Assembly (NCBI GenBank): GCA_949283375.1
Contig: CASDSM010000030.1
Span: 1 to 43,995 of the forward strand
Length of the DNA: 43,995 nt
Direction: 5' to 3'
DNA from: an uncultured Eubacteriales bacterium
GTDB lineage: Bacteria; Bacillota; Clostridia; Oscillospirales; Oscillospiraceae
In this document: piece after piece, positions 33,801 to 40,992 of the stretch
Position numbering within the stretch: position 1 is the first letter of the stretch
How the letters are laid out: every line of letters starts with the position of its first letter
Notes under the pieces: model-generated
The model's database searches: none
Told to the model about the DNA's origin: nothing
The model's input: only the letters and a program-made list of their open reading frames with translations
Made by a program: the position numbers and the translations under genes

Positions 33801-33949
33801 ACTACACGGTGGCGGAGGAGCAGACCGGTCTGGACAATATGACCGCCACCTTCCTCGGCATCGACATCGCCATCGCGGTCATCTGCATCGCGGCGGAGGC
33901 CCTCGTCCTCCTGCGCTGGCGCAAAAAGCGCGCGGCGGCGCAGCAGTAA
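30890..33949 (+). CDS. Membrane-anchored GH3 glycosidase with inverted domain order
   Basis: A 1019-residue GH3 protein, probably a beta-glucosidase or beta-xylosidase. The usual GH3 order is reversed: the (alpha/beta)6 domain comes first (IVISRSGGEGQDLPRDMN, VILAPGTGATGMAALGRIL), then a fibronectin-III-like region (VTFDVTVTNTGSVAGKDVVE). The (beta/alpha)8 domain comes last, with the nucleophile Asp911 in GFVLTDWNGSYG and YIKHFVLNDQETNR. This inverted order is known in some ruminal enzymes. Two N-terminal membrane helices (about 33-55 and 65-85, joined by a basic loop) and one C-terminal helix (988-1008, followed by RWRKKR) place the catalytic body outside, anchored at both ends. ATG follows CAGGAGGAAAG. 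Confidence 0.9.
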   Translation: MIQLLIDLLTPVFAGLGVSAVDVQTYAEALSGYIYAIFGALVPMVVVMAAAHFVVKKGTRHVVRWSAAVAWVLVVAIIANIVCFGPMYNNIAPIMNGGASVSEESIAASKALIEEIGDEGMVLAKNEASLLPLSGARLNVFGWASTNPIYGGTGSGSSDSSDAIDILTSLTNAGIEYNTEIIDMYTEYSPTRNVGGNVVSVQYTDWTLPEPTVDHYTDEMMENAKAFSDTAMIVISRSGGEGQDLPRDMNAVIHGTYDQDHRALTATSDGTLNEQYNYFACSYTNNGDYDDFDPGESYLELSNTEEAMIELVCSAFDKVVVVINANNAMELGWVDDYDAIESVILAPGTGATGMAALGRILTGEVNPSGRTVDTYIYDVNDAPWNNNVGSFVYNNVQELVDAFTAADPAYQGVLSFVNYVEGIYVGYRFYETAAEEGLIDYDSVVQYPFGHGLSYTTFTQEISSFNADGTDVTFDVTVTNTGSVAGKDVVEVYFTPPYTDGGIEKASVNLIQFAKTGLLEPGASETVSFSIPYEDMASYDSSCLKTEHGGYVLEAGEYAISVRANSHTVLDEAAFAVEADIDYSVEGRSSDGAVATNQLQDFSAGDVTYLSRAGGFANYAEATAAPAEDAYVMSDELKALMRETSVAYYDSTLYDNPDDVMPTTGADNGLTLSQFTGVSYDDPQWEDLLDQLTVEDMINMVNLGGFQTVAVESVGKVGTQDSDGTSGLNDWYIQVYGTAYATELLIAQTWNQDLAYRIGLGYGQEYADAGIFGCYAPAMNTHRSAFCGRNFEYYSEDGVLAGLIASNTVKGLAEKGVYAYIKHFVLNDQETNRCAFLLTWAEEQCIREIYLKPFEICVKTIEGLGGAEGGYPMAVMGSFNFIGPVNNSANPYLLNNILRDEWGYRGFVLTDWNGSYGYQQTDECVRNGNDAMLGFNQHESNQITNTGSATLVLAMRQACKNILYTVANSGNYTVAEEQTGLDNMTATFLGIDIAIAVICIAAEALVLLRWRKKRAAAQQ

Positions 33950-33990
33950 ACCACCCCCCGCGGTCTCCCTCCGGCCGCTTCCCAAGCACG

Positions 33991-34028
33991 GCGCCCCCGG
34001 CCATCCATCATCGAATGGCCGGGGGCGC
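33991..34028 (+). terminator. Terminator-like hairpin after the GH3 gene
   Basis: GCGCCCCCGGCCAT and ATGGCCGGGGGCGC form a perfect 14-bp stem with a 10-base loop, 41 bases after the stop codon. The stem is very stable but is not followed by a U-run. Confidence 0.7.
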
Positions 34029-34061
34029 TCAGCGTGTCAAAAAAGTGTGTTTGACAGTCGC

Positions 34062-34094
34062 GGCCCTCCCCGGAAGAAAATCCCGGAGAGGGCC
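34062..34094 (-). terminator. Terminator-like hairpin of the zinc-ribbon/lectin gene
   Basis: Twelve-base arms (GGCCCTCTCCGG and CCGGGGAGGGCC on the minus strand) pair with one mismatch around an AT-rich loop, 18 bases beyond the stop codon. The U-tail is poor. Confidence 0.6.
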
Positions 34095-34112
34095 GATGTG
34101 TTTGCTCTGCTG

Positions 34113-35318
34113 TTATCTGGTCTCCTCGTATTCGCAGACAAAGCCGACATCCCCCGAGATGGAGGGGAACGCCGTGACCAGGTCGGCCCGCTGGTCGTTG
34201 AACGTCCAGCCGAGCGGCTGCTCGTTGTAGTCTGCATTCCACAGGCAGAGGTAGAGCTCCTCCGTGCCGTCCTTGTCCTGCTTGCTCGGCTCCCCGGGAT
34301 ACCAGTTGTCATAGGTCCAGGCCTCTCCGGTGATCCAGCTCCCGTCTCCCCAGTCGTCCTGCACGGACTGGAGGGCGCCGCCCAGCCAGAGATACCGCAG
34401 GCCGCTCTCCTCCGCCAGCGCGGCGATCTGCTGATATTCCTCCTCCGAGGTGATGGTCGCCAGATATCCGCCGCGGGCCTCGCAGGCGTCGCGCGCCTGC
34501 TGCCAAGTGAAGTCCGCCGCGATCACCTCATAGCGGTGCACCGACTCCACCACAGGCTCCGCCGGAGGTTCCTCCTGCTGCGTCTGCCCGTCTCCGGCAG
34601 CGGCGGCGTCTCCAGCGTCGTCTCCGGCGGCCTCGGCGGCGGCGTCAGCGGCGGCCTGCGCCTCCTCTGCGGCGCTCTGACCGGACTGCGCATCCGCTTC
34701 GCCGCTCTGACCGGACTGCGCCGCATCTGCGGACGTTCCCTCCTGGGCGGACGCCTCGCCGTCCCCGCCGGACTGGCTGTCCTCCGCCTCCTGGCCGGTC
34801 TCCCCGCTCTGCGCCGGAGTCCCGCCGGCATCGCCGGTCTCCGCCGGCGCGCCGCCGCCCAGGAGCAGATAGACCGCGACGCCGGTCAGCGCCACCAGGA
34901 GGACCGCCAGGAGGATGACCACGATCTTGATCGCGAGGCCCTCCTGTCCGCTCTCCCGCGTCCGCTTTCCGCCAGACTGTCCCGGCTGCGGCTCCTCCCG
35001 CCGCACCGGGCGGGGGTGCTCCGGCTGCGGCTTCTCCCCCTTCGGCGGGTGGGACCGTTCCGGCTGCGGCTTCTCCCCCTTTGGCGGGCGGGGCCGCTCC
35101 GGCGGCTGTGCGCCCCACGGCGTCACGGGAGGCACAGGGGCCTTCTCCGGCAGGTGCTGCAGCAGCTCCTCCGGCAGCGGGGTCCCGTCATGGGTGCAAA
35201 AGCGCGTGCGCTCGCGGATCACCTTGCCGCAGGTCGGGCAACAGGGGATCGGTTTGCCGCACCAGGTACAGAATTTGGAGCCGTCTCGGATCTCCTTCCC
35301 ACAAATTGGACACGTCAT
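34113..35318 (-). CDS. Zinc-ribbon, transmembrane, C-type-lectin domain protein
   Basis: A 401-residue protein of unknown role with a clear modular plan. N-terminal zinc ribbons: Cys3, Cys6, Cys17, Cys20, then Cys27, Cys30, Cys41 with Asp44 in place of the last Cys. Next is a basic proline-rich stretch with repeated PKGEKPQPE units (80-109), then one membrane helix (about 129-153). An acidic low-complexity region follows, with AQSGQSGEA-type repeats, and finally a C-type lectin domain (258-401: WQQARDACEARGGYLATI, LWLGG, GDVGFVCEY). The ribbon end should be cytoplasmic and the lectin outside. The chosen ATG is the first that gives the ribbon; the frame is open further upstream. Possible roles are envelope sensing or adhesion. 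Confidence 0.85.
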   Translation of the reverse strand: MTCPICGKEIRDGSKFCTWCGKPIPCCPTCGKVIRERTRFCTHDGTPLPEELLQHLPEKAPVPPVTPWGAQPPERPRPPKGEKPQPERSHPPKGEKPQPEHPRPVRREEPQPGQSGGKRTRESGQEGLAIKIVVILLAVLLVALTGVAVYLLLGGGAPAETGDAGGTPAQSGETGQEAEDSQSGGDGEASAQEGTSADAAQSGQSGEADAQSGQSAAEEAQAAADAAAEAAGDDAGDAAAAGDGQTQQEEPPAEPVVESVHRYEVIAADFTWQQARDACEARGGYLATITSEEEYQQIAALAEESGLRYLWLGGALQSVQDDWGDGSWITGEAWTYDNWYPGEPSKQDKDGTEELYLCLWNADYNEQPLGWTFNDQRADLVTAFPSISGDVGFVCEYEETR

Positions 35319-35488
35319 GCTCAGCGCTCCCTTCTCCTGCCGGCCGTCATCTCTCCGCCCATCCTGCGGGGGCGGCCGCCGGTCCGGCGGTTTCCCTTCA
35401 CAGTAACAGAATACCAGATTTTTCGACATAGTCAAGCGCCTTTGCGCGCACCGGCCCCCTCCCCCCGCCATTTTCCCTCTGACGGAGG

Positions 35489-35526
35489 AAAAAAGAAAGG
35501 GACCCGGAAGTCACCTTCCAGGTCCC
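35489..35526 (-). terminator. Intrinsic terminator of tRNA-Leu
   Basis: Minus-strand GGGACCTGGAAG and CTTCCGGGTCCC pair (one G-U) around GTGA and are followed by UUUCUUUUUU. It begins seven bases after the tRNA 3' end. Confidence 0.9.
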
Positions 35527-35532
35527 ATATCT

Positions 35533-35619
35533 TGGTGCGGATGACGGGAGTCGAACCCGTACGCCCATTCGAGCACAAGCACCTCAAGCTTGCCAGTCTA
35601 CCAATTCCAGCACATCCGC
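35533..35619 (-). tRNA. tRNA-Leu(GAG)
   Basis: An 87-base class II tRNA including an encoded CCA. The acceptor GCGGATG pairs with CATCCGC; the anticodon stem CAAGC/GCTTG encloses TTGAGGT, so the anticodon is GAG, reading CUC and CUU leucine codons. The long variable arm (GTGCTCGAATGGGCGTAC) and T-arm GGGTTCGACTCCC are intact. It has its own promoter and terminator. Confidence 0.97.
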
Positions 35620-35653
35620 GCATCCGGCCGTTTACCGGTCGTCAACGGTGATT

Positions 35654-35682
35654 ATTATACTCGCAGTCTCTCCGTTTGTCAA
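35654..35682 (-). promoter_or_regulatory. Promoter of tRNA-Leu
   Basis: Minus-strand TTGACA, 17-base spacer, TATAAT; full consensus, 34 bases before the tRNA 5' end, typical of stable RNA genes. Confidence 0.92.
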
Positions 35683-35715
35683 CAGGTTTTTCGGCCGAAG
35701 TGGAGTTTTTTCCGG

Positions 35716-36999
35716 TCAGACCGTGGCGTGCTCTCTCGAGCGGCCCATGCCCTTGGCGTTGGCGAGCATCAGCTTGATGCGGTTCTCCTGGTTGATGCTC
35801 GTGGCGCTCGGGTCATAGTCGATCGCGACGATATTGGAGTCGGGGTAGTTGTCCTTCAGGGCGCGGATCATCCCCTTGCCCACGATGTGGTTGGGCAGGC
35901 ACCCGAACGGCTGGGCGCAGACGATGTTGTTCGTCCCGGAGTGGATGAGCTCGAGCATCTCGGCGGTGAGCAGCCAGCCCTCCCCCATCTTGCAGCCCTC
36001 GCCGAGGTAGCCGTCCACCAGGCGGCGGAGCTGCTCAAAGTCGCCCGGGGCGCGGAAGCGGCCGGAGGCTTTGAGGGCGTCGATCATGTCGTGCTGGCAC
36101 TTCTGGACGTAGTCCATGAAGAAGTCGCAGACCTCCTTCTTGAGCGCGCTGCCGCCGTAGATGTTCACATCCACCACGCGGTTGTAGATCTTGAAGATCA
36201 TGAAGTCGGTCAGGCCGGGGACCACCGGCTCCGCCCCCTCGGCGAGGAGGAATTCCTCCAGATGGTTGTTGCCGAGGGCGGAGAATTTGACGTAGATCTC
36301 CCCCACGATGCCAACGCGGATCTTCTCCTCCTCGCGGACGGGGATGGCGGCGAAGTCCGCGATGATCTCGCGGAAGATGCGGCGCATCTCGCGGCGGTTC
36401 ATCCCCTTGCCGCGGGTAAAGCGGTCCACGATCTCGTCCACCCAGTGGGCAACCATCCCATCCGCCGCGCCGCGCTCCACCTCGTAGGGGCGGACCTGGT
36501 TGGCGACGTTCATGATGAGGTCGCCGTACATCATCGCGTAGATCAGGCGGCGCACGAGCGGGATGGTGAGGGAGAAGCCGGGGTTGGACTCCAGGCCGAA
36601 GCTGACCGAGATGACGGGTATGTACTCCATCCCGGACTTCTGCAGGGCCTTGCGCAGCAGGTGGATGTAATTGGAGGCGCGGCAGCCGCCGCCGGTCTGG
36701 GTGATGAGCAGGGCGACCTTGTGCGGGTCGTAGCCGCCGTTCTTGATGGCGTCCATAAACTGGCCGATCACCAGCAGGGCGGGGTAGCAGGTGTCGTTGT
36801 GGACGTATTTCAGCCCCTCGTCCACCACGTTGCGGCTGTCGTTGTTGAGCTGGTCCACCTTGTACCCCTCCAGCTCCATCAGCTTGCGGAACATGGAGAA
36901 GTGGATGGGCAGCATCTGCGGCATCAGGATCGTATACTCCTTCTTCATCTCCTTCGTGAAGAGGAGGCGCCCCTCCTTGTTGTATACCAGTTCAGCCAT
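35716..36999 (-). CDS. 2-hydroxyacyl-CoA dehydratase-related protein (C-terminal partner)
   Basis: A 427-residue protein equivalent to the C-terminal section of the roughly 1400-residue activase/dehydratase-like proteins common in Clostridia. It opens with MPQMLPIHFSMFRKLMELEG and has conserved cysteines in NDTCYPALLVIGQ, GGGCRASNY and CAQPFGCLPNHIVGKG, likely iron-sulfur ligands as in the HgdA/HgdB fold. The true reaction of this family is not known. It begins 16 bases after the stop of the activase-like gene with AAAGGAG six bases before ATG, so the two proteins are made together and probably form a complex. Confidence 0.8.
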   Translation of the reverse strand: MAELVYNKEGRLLFTKEMKKEYTILMPQMLPIHFSMFRKLMELEGYKVDQLNNDSRNVVDEGLKYVHNDTCYPALLVIGQFMDAIKNGGYDPHKVALLITQTGGGCRASNYIHLLRKALQKSGMEYIPVISVSFGLESNPGFSLTIPLVRRLIYAMMYGDLIMNVANQVRPYEVERGAADGMVAHWVDEIVDRFTRGKGMNRREMRRIFREIIADFAAIPVREEEKIRVGIVGEIYVKFSALGNNHLEEFLLAEGAEPVVPGLTDFMIFKIYNRVVDVNIYGGSALKKEVCDFFMDYVQKCQHDMIDALKASGRFRAPGDFEQLRRLVDGYLGEGCKMGEGWLLTAEMLELIHSGTNNIVCAQPFGCLPNHIVGKGMIRALKDNYPDSNIVAIDYDPSATSINQENRIKLMLANAKGMGRSREHATV

Positions 37000-37015
37000 A
37001 ACGGCTCCTTTCTCG

Positions 37016-39958
37016 TCACGATTTGCGGTTCTGCTTGCGGGCCTCGATGGCGGCGATCAGGCTGCGGACACGGATCTTGACCGCGCCCAGATTGCTGATG
37101 TCGTCGATCTTGAGCTGGGTGTAGAGCTTGCCGCCCTCCTCCAGGATGGTGCGCATCTCGTCGCCCGTGATGGCGTCCACGCCGCAGCCGAAGGAGACGA
37201 GCTGGATGAGCTCCATGTCCTCCTGCGTGCAGACATAGCGGGCGGCGTTGTACATCCGCGCGTGATAGGTCCACTGGTTGAGCACGGTGCGCGTCTGGCG
37301 GTCCATCTCCCAGGAGACGGCGTCCTCCGTGATGAGCACGAAGCCGAAGCCGGTCACCAGGTCGTTGATGCCGTGGTTGATCTCCGGGTCCATGTGGTAC
37401 GGGCGGCCGGCGATCACCAGGATGGGCAGGCCGTTGGCGCGGGCGTATTCGACATACTTCGCCCCGGTGGCGCGCAGGTCCTCCTTGTAGGCGTCATAGG
37501 CCGCGTAGGCCGCGCGGGCGGCGGCCACCGTCTCCTTCTTCGGGATGCCGAACTCCTGGAGGAAATACTGGGCGGCGTGCTTTTCAAAGTCCTTCGGGCG
37601 GTGCAGGCCGAAGTAGGGGTGCAGGAAGCGCCTGTCCTTCAGGGCGGGGATATTGGCCGCGATCAGGTCGGGATAGTAGGCCACGACGGGGCAGTTGTAG
37701 TTGTTGTCGCTGATGCCCTCGTCAAAGTTGTAGCTCATGCAGGGGTAGAAGATGGTCTCCACCTCCCGCTCGAGCAGGTCCTCCACATGGCCGTGGAGGA
37801 GCTTGGCGGGGTAGCAGACGGTGTCGGAGGGGATGGTCCGCTGGCCCTTGAGGTAGAGCTTGCGGCTGGACTCGGCGCTGAGGACCACCTCGAAGTTCAG
37901 GTGGGTGAAGAACGCAAACCAGAACGGGAGGTTCTCATACATATTCAGGCCGAAGGGCAGGCCGATCTGCCCGCGCGCGCCGGTGCCCTCTCCCCTGCCC
38001 TGCATCGCGCGCAGCTTCTCATACTTATAGCGCATCAGGTCGGGGAGCTGGGTCTTCTCCTTGCCCAGCGGCTTGGAGCAGCGGTTGCCGGAGATGAAGC
38101 GGCGGCCGCCCTCGAAGATGTTCACCGTCAGGGCGCAGTGGTTCGTGCAGCCGTTGCATGTGACCGGACGGACCTGATGGGAGAAGCCGGCCAGCTCCTC
38201 CGCCCCGAGCAGGGCGGAGCGCTCCAGGCCGAGCTCCCTGGCCGCCAGCGCCGCGCCGAAGGCCCCCATGATGCCGGAGATGGTGGGGCGGGTGACCTCC
38301 CGGCCGAGCTCCAGCTCGAAGGAGCGCAGGACGGCGTCGTTGTGGAAGGTGCCGCCCTGGACCACCACCTCTTTGCCCAAGTCGTCGGCCGAGGCCGCGC
38401 GGATGACCTTGTAGATGGCGTTCTTGACGATGGAGATGGACAGGCCCGCCGAGATGTCCTCCACCGAGGCGCCCTCCTTCTGGGCCTGCTTGACAGAGGA
38501 GTTCATAAACACGGTGCAGCGGCTGCCGAGGTTCACCGGGTGCGGGGCGAAGAGGCCCATCTTGGCAAAGTCGGCGATCTCATAGCCCAGCGCGCGGGCA
38601 AAGGTCTCAATGAACGAACCGCAGCCGGAGGAGCAGGCCTCATTGAGCATGATGGAGTCCACCGCGCCGTTGCGGATCTTGAAGCACTTCATATCCTGGC
38701 CGCCGATGTCGATGATGAAGTCGACGTTGGGGTTGAAGTGGGCCGCCGCCTTGTAGTGCGCCATCGTCTCGACCAAGCCGAGGTCACAGCGGAAGGCGTT
38801 CTTGATCAGGTCCTCGCCGTAGCCGGTGACCGCGCTGCCGCGGATGGTGATCCGGCCGCCGCAGAGCTCATAGATCTTTTCCAGCTGCTCGCGGACAATG
38901 GCGACGGGATTGCCCAGGTTGGAGTGATAGTACGTATACAGCAGGCCGCCGTCCGGCGCGATCAGGACCAGCTTGGTGGTGGTGGAGCCGGCATCGATGC
39001 CGAGGTATGCGTCGCCCACATAGGTGGCGGCATCCTTTTCCGGCGGGCGGCGGGAATTGTGGCGCGCGCAGAAGGCGTCATACTCCTCCTGGCTGGCAAA
39101 GAGGGGCGGCATGGTGTTCACGCTGCCGGTGGCGTCTACGCTCTCTTCCAGCAGGCGCAGCGCCTCGTCAAAGCCGATCTCCTTATAGTCCGTCGCGCAC
39201 AGCGCCGCGCCCATGGCGGCGAAGCAGTCGCCGTCTTCCGGAAAGATCGCGTGCTCCTCATCCAGGTGGAGCGTCTCGACAAAGCGCTCGCGCAGGCCCT
39301 GCAAAAAGTGCAGCGGGCCGCCGAGGAAGACGATCTTCCCCTTCAGCTCGCGCCCCTGCGTCAGCCCGGCGATGGTCTGGTCCACCACCGCCTGGAAGAT
39401 GGAGGCCGCGACGTCCTCCTTCCGCCCGCCTTGGTTCAGAATGGGCTGCACGTCGCTTTTGGCAAACACGCCGCAGCGCGAGGCGATGGGATAGAGCTTC
39501 TCGTGCTTCAGGGAGAGCTTGTCCAGCTCGTCGCTCGTGACGTTCATCAGGGTCGCCATCTGGTCGATGAAGGCGCCCGTGCCGCCGGCGCAGGAGCCGT
39601 TCATCCGCTCCTCCAGCGCGCCGCCGAAGAAGATGATCTTGGCGTCCTCGCCGCCGAGCTCGATCACGGCGTCGGTGCCCGGGATGTAGGTGTTGACCGC
39701 CGCGGCGGTGGCGTACACCTCCTGGACAAAGTCGATGCCGCTGGCCTTGGAGACGCCGAGGCCGGCCGAGCCGGTGATGACCATCTTGACATCCTGACCG
39801 CTGTATTGGCCGGCGATGGAGCGCAGAGTCTGGCAGGTGCGCTCGCGCACCTTGGAAAAGTGCCGCTCGTAGGAGCGGAAGAGGAGCTGGTCGTTCTCGT
39901 CGAGCACCACCACCTTGACGGTGGTGGAGCCAATATCAATGCCGATGCGATAACTCAT
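37016..39958 (-). CDS. CoA-substrate-specific enzyme activase, two ASKHA domains plus DUF2229
   Basis: A 980-residue protein with two BadF/HgdC-type ATPase domains, each opening with the phosphate motif (GIDIGSTTVK at residue 6; GIDAGSTTTK near residue 325). The bridging-cluster cysteines are seen in EACSSGCGSFIETFA in the second domain, while the first has NGSCAGGTGAF. A DUF2229 region follows from about residue 640 (VTCNGCTNHCALTVNIFEGG, TVCYPAKLLHGHVED). HgdC-type activases drive ATP-dependent electron transfer to dehydratases; the physiological target of this long form is unknown. Many Clostridia carry this and the next gene as a single reading frame; here it ends after the DUF2229 part. 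ATG start with its own divergent promoter. Confidence 0.85.
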   Translation of the reverse strand: MSYRIGIDIGSTTVKVVVLDENDQLLFRSYERHFSKVRERTCQTLRSIAGQYSGQDVKMVITGSAGLGVSKASGIDFVQEVYATAAAVNTYIPGTDAVIELGGEDAKIIFFGGALEERMNGSCAGGTGAFIDQMATLMNVTSDELDKLSLKHEKLYPIASRCGVFAKSDVQPILNQGGRKEDVAASIFQAVVDQTIAGLTQGRELKGKIVFLGGPLHFLQGLRERFVETLHLDEEHAIFPEDGDCFAAMGAALCATDYKEIGFDEALRLLEESVDATGSVNTMPPLFASQEEYDAFCARHNSRRPPEKDAATYVGDAYLGIDAGSTTTKLVLIAPDGGLLYTYYHSNLGNPVAIVREQLEKIYELCGGRITIRGSAVTGYGEDLIKNAFRCDLGLVETMAHYKAAAHFNPNVDFIIDIGGQDMKCFKIRNGAVDSIMLNEACSSGCGSFIETFARALGYEIADFAKMGLFAPHPVNLGSRCTVFMNSSVKQAQKEGASVEDISAGLSISIVKNAIYKVIRAASADDLGKEVVVQGGTFHNDAVLRSFELELGREVTRPTISGIMGAFGAALAARELGLERSALLGAEELAGFSHQVRPVTCNGCTNHCALTVNIFEGGRRFISGNRCSKPLGKEKTQLPDLMRYKYEKLRAMQGRGEGTGARGQIGLPFGLNMYENLPFWFAFFTHLNFEVVLSAESSRKLYLKGQRTIPSDTVCYPAKLLHGHVEDLLEREVETIFYPCMSYNFDEGISDNNYNCPVVAYYPDLIAANIPALKDRRFLHPYFGLHRPKDFEKHAAQYFLQEFGIPKKETVAAARAAYAAYDAYKEDLRATGAKYVEYARANGLPILVIAGRPYHMDPEINHGINDLVTGFGFVLITEDAVSWEMDRQTRTVLNQWTYHARMYNAARYVCTQEDMELIQLVSFGCGVDAITGDEMRTILEEGGKLYTQLKIDDISNLGAVKIRVRSLIAAIEARKQNRKS

Positions 39959-40014
39959 ACATGATTCCCCTATGTGTCTGTGCTGGGACAGAAAAACAGT
40001 TTTGATCGGATACT

Positions 40015-40042
40015 ATTGTATCACATTCTATTCAAATGGCAA
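40015..40042 (-). promoter_or_regulatory. Probable promoter of the activase gene pair
   Basis: Minus-strand TTGCCA, 16-base spacer, TACAAT, about 57 bases before the ATG. The 297-base divergent gap up to the next gene holds this and the promoter at 40199; no other feature stands out. Confidence 0.5.
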
Positions 40043-40198
40043 GAGAACAGCATTGGGCAAAGTGTGAATCTTTCGTGAAATTCCACACAAAATGCAGGAA
40101 AAACAGACAAATGCAGGGCAAGGCGGCGGAATCCGTCCTTTTGGCGGGAGGTCGGTTCCGGACGCCTCCCGTTATTCATGATATTTTGCAAAAGTATA

Positions 40199-40227
40199 TT
40201 GCATCTTCCGGAGGATTGATTTATAAT
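40199..40227 (+). promoter_or_regulatory. Promoter of the phosphoribosyltransferase-like gene
   Basis: TTGCAT, 17-base spacer, TATAAT, 28 bases before the ATG. Confidence 0.75.
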
Positions 40228-40255
40228 TGTTCCAACACAACACAGGAGGTGCGCC

Positions 40256-40909
40256 ATGTCGCTCGACAGCAAGATCGTGAAGTTCTATGCCAAGAACAAG
40301 CACACTGATATCCCGCTCAAGGCCATCCCGGGCCATTTTGTGACCAACCACTCCCACATCAACTATTTTATGGAACTTACATCCACCAAGTCGGTCTATC
40401 AGGAGGCGAAGGCGGCCGCCGAGGTGCTCTCGCGCAAGTACCGCAACCGGATCCCGGTGGACACCATCCTGTGTATGGACGGCACGGAGGTGATCGGCAC
40501 CCTGCTGGCCGAGCGTCTGGCGGAGTCGCGCCTGCCCGGCGTGTCGCGCGGGCGGGATGTGTGCGTCATCACCCCGGAGCAGAACGCGAACACCAGTCAG
40601 CTCATCTTCCGGGACAACTACAAGCAGATGATCACCAACCGCGACTGCATCATCCTGCTGGCCTCCATCACCACCGGCTACACCGTCCACAAGGCGATCG
40701 AGACCATCCAGTTCTACGGCGGGGTGACGCGGGGCGTCTCCGCCATCTTCAGCAACATCAGCCAGCAGGACGGGATCGCCGTGGACGCCATCTTTGACGT
40801 CGGCGTGCTGCCGGACTACCGGAGCTACGACTACACCAACTGCCCCTACTGCAAGAAGGGGGTCCCCATCGACGCGCTGGTCAACAGCCACGGCTACTCC
40901 ATGCTGTGA
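40256..40909 (+). CDS. Orotate phosphoribosyltransferase-like protein
   Basis: A 217-residue type I phosphoribosyltransferase-fold protein. The core strands are visible (PVDTILCMDGTEVIGTLLAE, DVCVITPEQN) and the PRPP-loop position reads CIILLASITTGYTVHKAIE. The two acidic residues that normally precede TTG (VVDDVITTG) are Ala136 and Ser137, so catalysis as a standard PyrE is doubtful. A C-terminal CPYC pair (Cys196, Cys199) could bind metal or be redox active. Similar proteins in Clostridia are annotated as orotate phosphoribosyltransferase, but there are no pyr neighbours. ATG has AGGAGGTG. Own promoter and terminator. Confidence 0.75.
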   Translation: MSLDSKIVKFYAKNKHTDIPLKAIPGHFVTNHSHINYFMELTSTKSVYQEAKAAAEVLSRKYRNRIPVDTILCMDGTEVIGTLLAERLAESRLPGVSRGRDVCVITPEQNANTSQLIFRDNYKQMITNRDCIILLASITTGYTVHKAIETIQFYGGVTRGVSAIFSNISQQDGIAVDAIFDVGVLPDYRSYDYTNCPYCKKGVPIDALVNSHGYSML

Positions 40910-40935
40910 CCGTCTGACAGGCCGCCAGACAACCG

Positions 40936-40977
40936 AACCGCCGTCCTCCGCGGACTTGCCGGGAGGACGGCGGTTTT
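40936..40977 (+). terminator. Intrinsic terminator of the phosphoribosyltransferase-like gene
   Basis: AACCGCCGTCCTCC and GGAGGACGGCGGTT form a 14-bp stem with 12-base loop, followed by TT. It lies between convergent genes and may also serve spoVT on the other strand. Confidence 0.85.
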
Positions 40978-40992
40978 CGCCTGTGCGCTCTG

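Noticed and set aside
30890-33949. GH3 gene as two separate genes or a circularly permuted assembly error
   Set aside because: One uninterrupted frame with a good start, and the inverted GH3 order is known from other anaerobes.
30899-33985. 1028-codon minus-strand frame opposite the GH3 gene
   Set aside because: Antisense shadow; repetitive His/Gly/Val composition, no start signals.
34745-35120. Repeats in the lectin-protein gene as a CRISPR array or variable repeat
   Set aside because: They are short in-frame coding repeats (Pro/Lys and Ser/Gly/Gln units) without spacers of constant length; no cas or reverse transcriptase genes are near.
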